This document shows positions 22,421 to 34,464 of a DNA stretch of 64,000 nt, piece after piece. The notes below the pieces were generated by a model. That model saw nothing but the letters and a program-made list of their open reading frames with translations, was not told where the DNA came from and ran no database searches. The stretch is from the NCBI GenBank assembly GCA_029448655.1, contig JACCLO010000002.1:930001-994000 (forward strand), given 5' to 3'. This DNA is from Wolfiporia cocos. Taxonomy: Eukaryota; Basidiomycota; Agaricomycetes; Polyporales; Phaeolaceae. A program made the translations under genes and the position numbers. Positions within the stretch are counted from its first letter, which is position 1. Every line of letters starts with the position of its first letter.

Positions 22421-24172
22421 ATGACCGAAACGCATTTGGAGTACGATGCGAAGGGGATGCCCTTTAGACGTTTGGGACCATCCGGGCTGCGTGTGCCCGT
22501 TTTCTCTCTTGGCGGATGTAAGGCCGTATTATTTTGACAATCCCAGCGCATATTTGATACTAAGAAGCACCCCATGGATTCATAGGGCTGACACTGGGCG
22601 GCACCGTGAAGGGCGACCCTGTCAAGGTGAGTTTGTTATGGTGATCATCAGCCCCGGAGAATCACACAGATTGTGCGGCAGGACATCATGAAAGTTGCGT
22701 TTGACCATGGGATCAATATGTGCGGCATGCCTTTTTGGCTGGATATCAACAGATGTGCCTGATAGATCGCTTATAGGTTTGATACTGCTGAGGTATACGC
22801 GGAAGGGAACTCGGAAAGGGAAATGTGCGCAAATGCGCAGCCCGGGAAAGAGTGGTATTCACTGATGTTGAACGTGGTGCAACCAGGGGGCGTGTCATTC
22901 GCGAGCTCAACTTGCGTCGAACGGATCTCATCATCACCACCAAGCTGTTCTGGGGTCGCCAAAACAGCCCCAATGGCACAGGGCTATCTCGGAAGCAGTA
23001 AGTCTCGGTTCGATGTCTGGAATAGATGTGTCAACGCAACTGAGCTACCGTGCAGCATTATTGAAGGCACGAAGGCATCACTCGAAAGACTAGGACTAGA
23101 TTATGTCGACGTGATCTTCGCGCACCGCCCTGACAATAGTGGTACGTTGAGCCCACGAGAGCCACGGAGTTACACGCATATAATGACATCTCTGGCCAAT
23201 GACAGTGCCAATTGAAGAAACCGTGCGTGCGTTCAACTTCGTGATTAACCAGGGATGGGTAAGCTGGACCAAGAGTCGTACCATGACCTCGCTAATTCCA
23301 TATAGGCATTCTACTGGGCAACCTCCGAGTGGTCTGCGCGCGAGATTGAAGAAGCGTATCGTGTGTATCGGCAGTGTCAAAAGAAAGAACTGCTGCTTCC
23401 TAACAGATATCTGTCTTCATAGACATCGCCGACAAGTTTGGTTTGATCCCGCCAATCGCTGAACAATGCAAGCATCAGTAGGCGATGGCTTCTCTGATAT
23501 CTGTCCCACGCTGACAGCTGTCCAGCATGTTCCATCGTGAGCGTGCCGAGGCAGAATACGCGTAAGCTCTTCCGCTCTACGCCGGCGAGAGTTTAGGTTC
23601 TCATAGTGTGCAACAACGTTTCCAGACCGTTGTACAGGAAATACCAGATTGGGACTACCGTCTTCTCTGCACTCGCCGGTGGCCTCCTAACGGGCAAGGT
23701 ACACACTTCCTGCAAATCTAATGTGTTTTCATACCGGCTGACGGGTAGTGCACAGTACAACCATGGCATCCCGCCAGGCTCACGCTTCGATAACCACCAG
23801 AGCTTCTTCAAGGACGTGATCGAGAGTCTGAATGAGGAAGAGGGCTTGAGCAAGATCGCGAAAGTGCGCGCTCTGTCTGAGTTTGCGGAGAAGGGTGAGT
23901 GTAATAATAACTAGTATCAACTGAGACGAACTGAGACGAACTGTAATGCTTCCCGTGATATGCTAGAGCTCGGTTGCTCTGTGGCGCAGCTTGCGCTCGC
24001 CTGGGTTGCGGTGAACCCAAACACCAGTACAGTCATACTCGGCGCATCGCGCCCCGAGCAAGTGCTCGAGAACCTTAAGGCGCTGGAAGTCATTCCAAAA
24101 TTGACACCCTCGGTTCTTGAGAAAATAGAAGGCATCTTGGGAAACAAGCCTGCACCGTTGGTGAGGTCTTAG
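22421..24172 (+). CDS. Aldo-keto reductase, Kv-beta-like
   Basis: Thirteen exons (lengths 97, 41, 50, 48, 111, 86, 53, 55, 55, 36, 73, 139 and 206) encode 349 residues, the normal length for the potassium-channel beta-subunit-like AKR branch. The fold opens with [18 protein letters not shown]. The catalytic tetrad is complete: D65 and Y70 in FDTAEVY, K98 in LIITTKLFW, and H139 in VIFAHRPD. The cofactor-binding end is present as [20 protein letters not shown]. The family uses NADPH to reduce aldehydes and ketones. No signal peptide or membrane segment is seen, so it is probably cytosolic. Introns are 43-75 nt and all start with GT. Nothing is broken despite the exceptional intron density. The substrate is unknown; proximity to the P450 genes downstream is suggestive only. 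Confidence 0.92.
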
Positions 24173-27100
24173 CTCCCATCTCTTATGAGATATTCATTAA
24201 CATATTTCACAGCCGACATTCGGAAGGCCGCCGCTGGATGCATATGGCAGACAGTAAGAAGAAAGAAGAGAGTGCTGTGGAAATATGATGTATGATATGC
24301 GCCTCTGAGCGTCTCGCGACATGCTCCAGCCACAGACGCGTCTGTCTCACGTGATCGTGTCAAATTGAAATTCGTGCTTAACGGCATGTCTTCGTTACGC
24401 TCACTCGTCCATCTCAGGAGCCGAGTCCGTCTTCACTACGCGATCTTTGAAAGCACAGCTTGGACGATGTATGATTGAGAGTTTATCAGCTCTTCCGACA
24501 TTGGCAATGCTACGCACTCGGAATGCAATATATGGTATTCAGCAATTTTCCTTGTATGCTCCCAGACAACCTTCATATCTACTCTCTGACACTGCATTAT
24601 TATCATTATTAAATTCAGCTGTCATTATGCTGTCATATTAGGTTCTGTTGATCGCTCTCGCACTTACATGTGCTGTAGTCCCGTGCGCCCTGTACCCGCG
24701 GCCCTGAAAACGTACGAGTGCTGGGATACATGCATAATAATGGGTATGCTTCATAACTTTGCGTTTACAAGTGTATAGCTATCATTAGTGGAGTGGGCAG
24801 GCTAATCTCACTCTGGGAGATGCTTATCAGAAGCACCTGTACGCGGCATGCACATACAGGTCTTGTCACTCACCTGACCGTTTCTAGCTGCTAGACGTCC
24901 AGTTTCAAAAAAAATACAGGCAATTCGATCAATCAGATTGAACTGGAACCCCAGAATCGTGCCGTCTGCGAACATGTATAGCATTAGGCAGCAACACTCT
25001 CCATTCCCTAGCATTTGCGACTTCGCGCTTATCACAATTCCTATCATGGCTATTCACTTGTCATCCTGTCTCCAATACGATCGGGGACAGCACTACGCCG
25101 AACTATGCTGAATGCAATACAGAAGCTCTTCAAGCACAAGCTTCGGCCGCCTAGCTATATTGAGGCATGAAGCTATGTCGCGCGCGTCCTTATTTTCGGA
25201 AAGTTCACCCTGGTGAGCCTAGCAACTGTATTTGTAGTTCAGTAGCATCGCCAAACTCTCTCTACAGAGACGACATTGAAGGGACGCGCCGATTACCAGG
25301 ATGTCGGTGCTACATGAGCCGCGACCTATGAACACAGCAGTGGTGACGCCCTGGTGACATCGCCATCTACGGACATCGATGTCTGGGGGTTCTATAATTG
25401 GGTAAGGCCCATCTGCCGAGCCTCAACGAAAATGACTCCGTGGTGTCGATTCAGCATTTGCACTAGTGAGGCGTGTGTTTCGGCGATCTGTCTTTCCTGA
25501 ACCGTATTGCTGACCGACTGCAGTCTGGCAGATACGTCAGGCCGTTAGTTCACTTCGAGAACCGGCAGTTCGAGCCAGTGTTGGATGATCTTCGCTAAAC
25601 AGCACAATTGGTCCTATCGATCCACTCGATCCACCGGATGAGGACAGATGCACTCCAGCCAAGATCGCGAAAGCGTAGTCACTTATTTCTATTTTCGTGC
25701 ATTGAGTTGGATTGTTGACTCATGGCAGCCGCGTTGTGTCCTTATTTAGCTTCACTCCGTGAGCGTCGGCTGGTCATAGTGCTAGAGTATCAGTATACAC
25801 TGTCGGTATTTTCTATTGGCGGTGTGAAACGGTTATTGGATGCCCTTCGCACACCACAGTATGACCCCCGAGGCTGATTAAGCCTAACGCTGTCCCAAGG
25901 ATACCCTACATACACCGCGCGTGCCAGCGAATCTTATCCGTATAGAATGGAAGTAAGTTACCGAGCTCGTTCAACTTCGGATGTTCTTGTTTGACGCCCT
26001 ATAGTTTGAAGCCTCAAAGGCAATCTGCTAACGGCACCCACGTTTTTGGTCTTGATCCTGCACAGCGGCCGCGACTCAGCAGAATATGACCGTGACGATC
26101 GTCGGCGGATGATTTGAATGCCTCGTGAACCATGCGTCGCGCCCCCCTCGCAGAACAATACATTCGACATGCCAAAGCGAATACAACATCTCATCAGGCC
26201 TCTGAAATTACTCCGGAACCTCAAACAGCCGAAGTTTCAATCATATGCGCTCTGGCGCATCTCTTGGCTGCTGTTCCCACAAACCTCCTTGTGGATGTCC
26301 ACTAACCATGCGGACCTCTGGCGCGTAATTCCATGCAGCGTATTCAGTTTGTTCTGAGTTCCGATCCGTGTCAGGAACTAGGAGTGTGTATGATTATCAG
26401 CAAGCTAGCACTTCATGATGGTTGACACTGACAGTCGCGTAACGATATCTGGGGCCATTAGACGTCACTCAGGTGTCGCCATGAAGTGGCTCTTTTGCAG
26501 GACGTTTGCTGATTCCTGTTCATCTTTCCATCTTCCTGGTTACAGTGTCGAGGCATGTCCGACCGAGAGTGTGGCGCACCATCTCATCGCCTATCTAACG
26601 GTTGTCAGTGACATATTCCCAGCGCAAACTGATGCCGCTCCTTCACGGTGGTGTTATCTCCGCACATGCTGTTATTTCCAGCCAGAGTATTGACAGAAAC
26701 TGGGAAGCAAAGGCCATTGCTACGTGCTCAAGACATTGATCCCAGACCATAGCGAGGCTCCGGCGATTTCACATGGGACCTCTTTGGTTTCTTGCAAGCC
26801 GCACGCACCCCGCTGATGCGAGATACAAGGTAAACTTATGGCGCATCCTGCCGCTCAGTGCGAAGACCATACGCACATCAGTGCGAAGCTGTCACATACA
26901 TACCCACGAAGTTGTAGATTCACGCCGGGTATCAATATATCACGAGTGGGTAGACGCTCGCCAAGAAAATCAGAAGTTGCCGGTGCGCTCACGTAGCTAA
27001 TGTCCCGGACGTCGGCCTCGTTTCAGCCATGCGTGGTCATGATGACCGAGAATGTCTAGGTCTTGGGCATTACTTGAGACAGACCGACCCGGGGAAATAT

Positions 27101-27300
27101 CGACGACTCTCATGCGCCAGGAGCAATTTGAAGCGGTGGCCCTACCTGCATCACTTGATCCGGAACGGAGACGCCTTGTCCCGGTCAGTGGGAGTCCGTA
27201 ATCCGTAAGCAGATGGGACCGCTGAAAGGGTATGGCATCTGGCGGAGGCGCTTTCCTTTGCTCGACGTTACTTTCCGACGTTCACCTACTGCAGCACGAC
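24173..27300. other. Intergenic 3.1 kb, no gene recognised
   Basis: Only short ORFs are present, none with a recognisable motif. I looked for P450 fragments (heme-loop CPG, ExxR, PFRF) on both strands because of the paralogues downstream and saw none. The DNA is AT-richer than the left side. Confidence 0.5.
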
Positions 27301-29358
27301 ATGGACCAATCCGCACAACTTGCTTGTATACTTCTCGCTGTTTTATGTGCGACTTTGTATCTCCGCATTAGATTTGATACAGTAAGTGCAAATCAGATCT
27401 GAGATTCAGAACCATCCGACCTCATTCCAAATAATTAGCTGCGCACAATCCCTACCATCGGGCCTTCTGCTCCTGTGCTTTCTTACATTGCAGCTTATAG
27501 GTTTCTGCGCAATGCTCAAGAGGTACTGCAAGAAGGCTACAGCAAAGTGCGTTATCTTTGAGTGGAGCCAGTTCTCGAGTTATAGCTCAAACCTCCCGCA
27601 GCACAAGGTGTTCAAGGTCGCGATGTTAGATCGCTGGATCGTCGTGGTCAGTGGTGCCAAGATGAATGAGGAACTTCGAAGACTACCGGACGAAGCAATG
27701 TCATTTGTTGACGCAGCCGACGAGGTATGTATCATAATCGAAGCGCTCATTTGGCCAACCAACCCGAGCCGTCTGCATAGATTACTCAGTCAAAGTACAC
27801 GATTGCCCCCGACGTACAGAAGCACCCTATTCATGTCAAAGTCATCAAGGAGCATTTGGCGCGCAATCTGGCCCCTCTGCTCCCAGATATCGCAGAAGAG
27901 GTCAACTACTCGTTTCAGGAGCTGATACCCGCCAAGCAAGATGGTAGGATTCTGAACTGGAAGGAATAGTGTTTCTGAGGGTTGATCGCTTCCTCGATCA
28001 GAATGGCTTGCTGTACCTGCATACAAGACTATGTCCGAAGTTATCGCTCGTGCCAGCAATCGAGTTTTCGTTGGTATTTCTTTATGTAAGCAATGTTTTG
28101 GAATATTGCTATCAGGTTACAACATCACTATGTATGTTCCCTCTAATCGGTATCAGGCAGGAATCCGCAATACTTGGAAATTGCTTCGAGTTTTGCTGCA
28201 GAGGTCCTCCGTGGATGCACCGTCATGGGACTTATGCCTAACTTTCTGAAGCCGTGGGTGATGGACTAAACTCAGCGAAACCCTTCAATAGATTGCATTC
28301 ATCAGCATTATAGGTCCTCATCTACCCTGGTCACGAAGGGCCATCAAGCGAATGGCACCGCACGTAATCCCCATCATAGAGCAGCGACAACGGCAACTAG
28401 AAGCACATGGAGAGGATTGGACGGGCAAACCTGTGATTGCTTTGTTGGTCAAGGACATGGGCTGGCTTACACTGATTGTGAATCATGAAGAATGACCTGT
28501 TAATGTGGCTTGTAGAAGAAGCAAATCACGCGGGGTTGGCCAACAACATGAACCTGCTTGTACAGAGTATTTTGACCGCCAACTTTGTTGCGGTCCATAC
28601 TTCATCCATTGTACGTCATGGTCCATCCCGCTGTCTTGGACGATTAGCACTGACGCTCTGCGGAGACGTTTACGCATGCGTTGTATCATCTTGCTGCGAA
28701 CTCCCAATATACCGAAATTCTGCGTAGCGAGGTCGAGTCCATCATTCAGCAAGATGGTTGGACCAAAACCGCATTGGGCAAAATGTGGAAGCTAGACAGC
28801 TTTTTGAAGGAGTCTCAAAGAGTCAACGGGACCAGTCATAGTACGCTGTTATTATAGATGCAGGATGCAACTTAATCTTTCACTGTTGACAGTCTCTGTT
28901 ATGCGCATCGCGCTGAAGGACGTCGTCCTATCGGATGGGACAATGATTCCAGCTGGTACCTTCGTTGCTGCGGCTGCCACATCCACGCATCTCGATGAAG
29001 AGAACTACGAGAACGCCGAGATCTTCAACCCATTCCGGTTTTCTGACAAACGCTTGGAAGACGGGGAAAAGAACAAACATCAGTACGTCAGTACATCCTC
29101 AGAATACATTGGATTCGGTCACGGCAAGCATGCTTGGTACGGCTCTTCCCTCGTGCTCATCTGCTCGTGCTCATCTGGACTCACAGCCCCGGGCGATTCT
29201 TCGCGGCGAATGAGCTGAAAGTTATGTTAGCACATATCGTCCTGAACTATGACGTCAAGTTCGAGAATGAGGGGAAGAAACCGGACAACATCTTCGTCGC
29301 CACGACTGTTCTCCCTGCACCTGATGCGAAAGTGTTATTCCGGAAGCGTTTACTATAG
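27301..29358 (+). CDS. Cytochrome P450 monooxygenase, copy 1
   Basis: Eleven exons (81, 108, 123, 163, 84, 101, 141, 120, 175, 244 and 172 nt) encode 503 residues, a full-length microsomal P450. The N-terminus is a membrane anchor (ACILLAVLCATLYLRI) followed by a TIPTIGPSAP proline hinge. The I-helix reads AVHTSS. The K-helix ExxR is E356-R359 (KESQR). FNPFRFSD stands in the PERF position. The heme loop is FGHGKHACPGRFFA with the thiolate Cys at 447, completed across the last intron. The general style (GKHACPGRFFA, ELK-ML) resembles the basidiomycete CYP512-type and ent-kaurene-oxidase-like group; the exact family needs naming by alignment. It would act at the ER with a P450 reductase. The last two introns use GTACGC and GTACGG donors; the fourth uses a weak GTAGGA. 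It is the paralogue of the next gene. Confidence 0.9.
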
Positions 29359-30203
29359 GCTCCGACTGCTTGGGCATCATATTGTAGATTCCATATTTCC
29401 GTTATACCCGCTGATTCTACTGGGTCGAATGCACGTCTTATATCATAGCTAGTCATGATTGAAGTTGATAGCACTTACGGCAACGGCGCGAAGGGACACC
29501 TGCGGCGGAACCGCCCACTGCAAACAGCTAGCGTCAAAGCCTTCTGCCACAGCTTTCAGCGAGGTTCTCGAAGTGGTTACTCGGGCTACTCGGCCGCACA
29601 TGACAAAAGAAGGCCGCGAGTAATTCTCAATAGGGTCTGGTATGGCCTTCATGCATCATGTGTAAATCTAGAACTCATGCGGACCACCAAGACAGTCAGA
29701 TTCGACTGGATCTGGCCATTGACCTGAATACAACGTTTTCCATGTGCATGTCGAGCAGCAACTCGAAGCGCGGATAACTGATCTTGAAATGCACCGGTCC
29801 AATGAATCTCAGGTTTTACGTGTGGAGCAACACGACGTCCCACGGTCATGCGCGCTATGAATCTCCATGACTACGAGATTGGACGTTGAGGTCGCTCATT
29901 GACTCTATGGCCTTGGGTCCTGACCAGATCAGACCTTCAAGCGTTGACCTTGCCACCACTGGCAACAATGACCATTTCGGTGACCTCGTTGAGAACCCGC
30001 TGCTGGCTTGCATTGAACTTCAGTGGTGCTGCAAAAGGGTTCCCAGGACACACTGATCCAATCCGATGTGCGGACAGAAGCAGAGGCACGTGGCGGATAC
30101 TGCCGGGGTATGACAGTGAACACCGTGCCTCATGTTCTCATGGCCCATCGCGTCGCAGCTGTTCCCCGCCCAACTCCAACGCTGCCGCGGTGACTTTGGC
30201 TCG
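29359..30203. other. Intergenic between the two P450 genes
   Basis: This 845-base interval contains short ORFs only. No remnant of a third P450 or terminal repeat that would mark the duplication boundary was seen. Confidence 0.45.
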
Positions 30204-32257
30204 ATGGGCGACATTACCGTTTTATATGCTGTGGGATGTGCTCTGCTGTGCACTTTGTTGTTCAGATGGATGGGCGATCCTGTACGTGGCCATTCTAAAA
30301 CTGACGCTATCATGAAGCATTGATCCAGCTCAGTAGCTGCGTCGCATTCCTACCGTAGGCCCCTCTGCACCGCTTCTGTCTTACATCGGAGCATTCAGAT
30401 TCTTTAGCCACGCTCGCGAGGTCCTCCAAGAAGGTTATGACAAGGTGAGATCTTGTGTTAGAGATCGATGTTGATCCGCAATTCATATCAACATTGGCGC
30501 TATAGTATAAGGTGTTTAAGGTGGCGATGCTCGATCGATGGATCGTTGTAGTCAGCGGTGCGGAAATGAATGAGGAACTTCGCCGAGTTCCAGACGAACA
30601 GATGTCGTTCATGGAAGCAGCGGACGAGGTCAGTGCAAATACGCGCAGAGCTTAGTGCAGGGACGCTGATCAATCATTCGCCAATCACAGCTAGTACAAA
30701 CGAAGTACACAATCGCTCCTGATGTCTTGGAACACCCCATCCATATCATAGCAATCAAGGAGCGGCTCACAAAGAATCTGGGGCCGCTATTTCCAGAAGT
30801 CGTTGATGAGGTACAGACTGCATTTCAAGAGCTACTGCCAGGCAAGCCTGGGGGTTAGTGTCAATGTCCTCTACGGCTGAAAGGTCTTCTCACAATCTGT
30901 CCAACGCTAGAGTGGGTCTCGGTCATGGCATACCCAATGATGTCCCAAGTGATATCCCGAGCAAGCAACCGTGTCTTCGTTGGCCTTCCTCTGTGTACGT
31001 CCTCTTCCCGTGCGCGCACAAACCTTCCTCAGAGTGATACGTACGATACAGGTCGCAACAAGGAATATCTGAAGCTCGCGTGCGAATTCTCCAATGAGGT
31101 GATGAAAGGATGTGTCGCCATGAATGTGGTCCCGATTCCCCTGAAACCGCAAGTGTATCACTTGAATTGTATGGCGTCGACTGATGTATCCCCTCCAGAT
31201 TCGTCGGGCGGCTGCTACCATGGTCAAGACGAGCTATTCGAAAGATGTACCCGTACGTGGAGCCATTATACAGGGAAAGACAGAAGTGTCTTGCGACGTA
31301 TGGGGACAACTGGGCTGAGAAGCCGGTTTGTGGATACCATCACAATTTAAGTACTATTACTAATCAGAATATAGAATGACCTGCTTATGTGGACTATTGA
31401 GGAGGGCAATCGTGCCGGCTTCAAGGACCCAGTAGACTTGATCGTTCAGGGTGTCTTGGCCTCCAACTTCACCGCCATTCACACATCAACGGTCGTAAGT
31501 TCTCATGACCGTGCTTTTGGTCTTTTTTCCTGATAGCATCTGCAGACGTTTACACACGCACTGTATCATCTCGCCGCGAACCCCGAGTATATTCAGCCCC
31601 TGCGCGAAGAAATCGAGGCAGTCATCATGGAGGACGGCTGGACCAAAACATCTATGGGTAGGATGTGGAAGCTGGACAGCTTCTTGAAGGAATCACAGAG
31701 AATGAACGGGGTCGGCTGTCGTATGTCACGTCATCACCATTATAAATGTTGGAAATGAACAGACCTTTCACTTTCCTAGTTTCTGTTATGCGCAAAGCTT
31801 TGCAAGACGTCACTCTCTCTGACGGCACGTTCATACCTGCGGGTACGATCGTCTCAGCAGCATCGACATCGACGCACTACGACGGGGAGTATTATGAGAA
31901 CCCAGACGTATTCTCCCCGTTCCGTTTCTCCGATAGGAGGACAGAAGAAAGCGAGAGGAACAAGCATCACTACGTCAGTACCTCTCCAGACTACATCGGA
32001 TTTGGACATGGAAAGCATGCATGGTGAGCGTTTGTCTTCAAGAACCAAGAGTGCGTGATTAACATGCTCAAAGCCCGGGACGCTTCTTTGCTGCGAACGA
32101 GCTCAAGGTGATGCTTGCATACGTAGTGTTGCAGTACGACGTCCAGTTCGAGGATGGGAAGAAGCGACCTGAGAACGTTTGGGTTGCAACAAACACATAC
32201 CCTGCGCCGGATGCCCATGTTCTGTTCAGGAAACGTCACGTGGAGCCTGCGGTGTAA
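30204..32257 (+). CDS. Cytochrome P450 monooxygenase, copy 2 (tandem paralogue)
   Basis: Eleven exons (78, 108, 123, 163, 84, 103, 127, 120, 175, 244 and 184 nt) encode 502 residues. All P450 signatures are intact: an N-terminal anchor (LLCTLLFRW), I-helix AIHTST, ExxR E351-R354, FSPFRFSD, and FGHGKHACPGRFFA with Cys442. Compared with copy 1, seven of eleven exon lengths are identical. The sixth and seventh differ because this copy uses a shifted donor (my choice is GTATCA at 31155) and has a shorter linker before LPWSRRAI. The C-terminus is extended by a few residues (HVEPAV). Start choice: the ATG at 30204 is followed at once by the hydrophobic anchor; an in-frame ATG at 30132 would add a polar leader. 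Function and location are as for copy 1; divergence suggests a different substrate or step. Confidence 0.88.
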
Positions 32258-32930
32258 GTATTGCTGAAATCTCGAAGTATCTAAAGCAGCAGTGGGCTGG
32301 CTCCTATGATGGAACTCTTCTTGAACGGGCCTTTTTGTTCAGAAATATGTCGTGTGTGGATCAGTGTAATATGTAACTTCCAGCAGATGACGGCCCGTCA
32401 CGCGATCTTACATAATTTGCGTTTTTGAGCATGACGGATTCCGTTTATGATGCCAAACTCTAGGGACGTCGCTGCCTTATGTAATATGCTGGTATCACAG
32501 CGAGGAATGATCAACTTTGAGAAGACGTTCAGTATGGCAGGTGAGATACCTTAAACGGATGCTTCCACAAGTTTGGCGCGTGTCGGACTAGTCTTGCCTG
32601 ATAACCACGATGAGCCTTTTACCAGCAAGTCCATTGTTCCAACTAGCTTACGCTGTCTTTTCGATACAGAATAGAAGCCTTCCTGCGTAGTGTTGAATGT
32701 GGGTCATATTGATCCGTGGCTGTGTGCTGCGTTGTGAGTTGATGACACTTGCATGCAGTTACAGATAGAGATTCTATACTGTCGAGATGAGGAAATATTC
32801 CGTATATCAAGGGTGCGTTGATGATAAAGTACTGTACAGTTTGCTAACTCTCTGTCATTGCTATCATAGAATAAGTGTAGGCACTCGTCTCGCGCTGCAA
32901 GAGCTAATACCACGTTATGAAGATCGTGAG
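32258..32930. other. Intergenic before the acyltransferase gene
   Basis: No separate gene is seen. The acyltransferase reading frame is open upstream to an ATG at 32787, but an acceptor-like atcatag lies in between, so a short upstream exon or 5' UTR intron is possible. Confidence 0.45.
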
Positions 32931-34260
32931 ATGCTTACGTGGAGAAACGCACCTTATGCGTTCGCATATTTTCTGCCATTTCTCTTCATGGCATACCTCG
33001 TTCGGCGAGCCAATACCCATCACATCCGCATGTTGTTGGTGCCGACCGTGATCACAGTCTCCATCCACTGCACATATCGCTATAAGCTGGAGGATTCTCG
33101 ATGCTCAGAATGGATTAGGGGTATGGTCTATTGACTTTTGGCTCAGCTTTCTTGAGCAACTGACCTGCAAATTTCAGTTCTGATGGCATACTACGTCGTC
33201 GCGAAAGCTCTGGATTTTGGTTTCGTGCGCGATGGGAGATTCAAGATCGGAGAGAAGAGGCTTGCAGAAGTAAATGACCCTGATACTCGTGGTTCCTCAG
33301 AGAACCGCACCAGATCCGCTGCAATCTATCGTATGATACCAACATCTTTACTGGACGCACTCGAAATCACTTCGGCAGTGAGAGGAATTGGATGGGACTT
33401 CGGATCCGGAGTGTATATACCTCACGACAACCGACCAAGGCAGCGCGGTCCATTCCTCCGGGCGACATTACTCGAACTCGTGAAGGACCTCCTCATCGTG
33501 GATCTTTTCGACTCTCTCGTGAAGCTCGTCCCTTCTGCAGGATCTATTGAGGGTGGATCTATGTTCTTGCCCAACGTATCTCCCCTTATACGTTATTCGA
33601 TATCAACGAGCGTGCACCTCATGGGCGGACTCATCATTATCTTTGGACTCTCCGCTGGTAACGACTTCTTCGCCTTAATTAGTGTAGGGTTGCTTGGTCA
33701 ATCTCCCGCTGATTGGCCGCCACTATACGATAGTCCATGGAGAGCCACCTCATTGCACGAGTTCTGGGGAAAGCGATGGCATCAGGTACTCCGACGAACG
33801 TTCATCATCCTTGGTGGATATCCCGGATATCTCGTGGCGGGCAAAGCCGGTCTCATATTGGGCACCTTTTTGGCGTCGGGACTCTACCATGAGCTCGGGC
33901 TTCGGCTATCTGAATCAGATCACCGTGTCACGGCATTCTTCCTCCTTCAGGGCGTAGGCATCCTGTTCGAGGATTTGTGGAAGAAGATTAGTGGCAAGAG
34001 GACGGATGGTTTCGTGGGGCGTATATGGACAGTGTTCTGGATTATTGTTTTGGGTCAACTGTGCTGTACGTTGTTTCTTGCGGGGTTTCTGAAATGTTTT
34101 TATAACCAATTCTCTAGCGGATGCATGGTGTATGGGCGGTATAGCTGGTGCAACCTTCGTCCCTAGATCCCTGAGCCCTGTGAGGCGTCTGCTGTTCCCA
34201 GCCATCAGGACTCTCGTTCAAGCATTTGCCGGCCGCAACGCAAATCAAGCAAAAGCATAG
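32931..34260 (+). CDS. Wax-synthase-like membrane O-acyltransferase
   Basis: Three exons (32931-33120, 33178-34065, 34118-34260) encode 406 residues. The protein is polytopic: hydrophobic stretches include YAFAYFLPFLFMAYLV near the start, HLMGGLIIIFGLSA, FIILGGYPGYLVAGKAGLILG, and WTVFWIIVLGQL near the end. The diagnostic motif is W-R-x-T-S-L-H-E-FWGKRWHQ, with the presumed catalytic His at 265, characteristic of the fungal and plant wax-synthase/MBOAT-like family that includes trichothecene acetyltransferase Tri7 and alpha-acetyltransferases of terpenoid clusters. A second His lies in LYHELGL. It transfers an acyl group to an alcohol, probably in the ER membrane. It runs in the same direction as the two P450 genes, 673 bases downstream, consistent with acylation of an oxygenated product. 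It is convergent with EXO5. Confidence 0.88.
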
Positions 34261-34464
34261 ACGATAGTACAAATGATACTAATGTAACGTATATTACCGA
34301 CTGGAGTCGATTTGGACACGTATATCGTGACATCAACCGTGCAAATGCATGAATTATCTGCCTATAGTGAGTTACAATCCAACACAAATATCTAGCGATA
34401 TATGGCCGCAGCACGACCCCAGTCCGTGTAACCAAGCCTGCTGTACAAACGTTCATTTCTGCGG

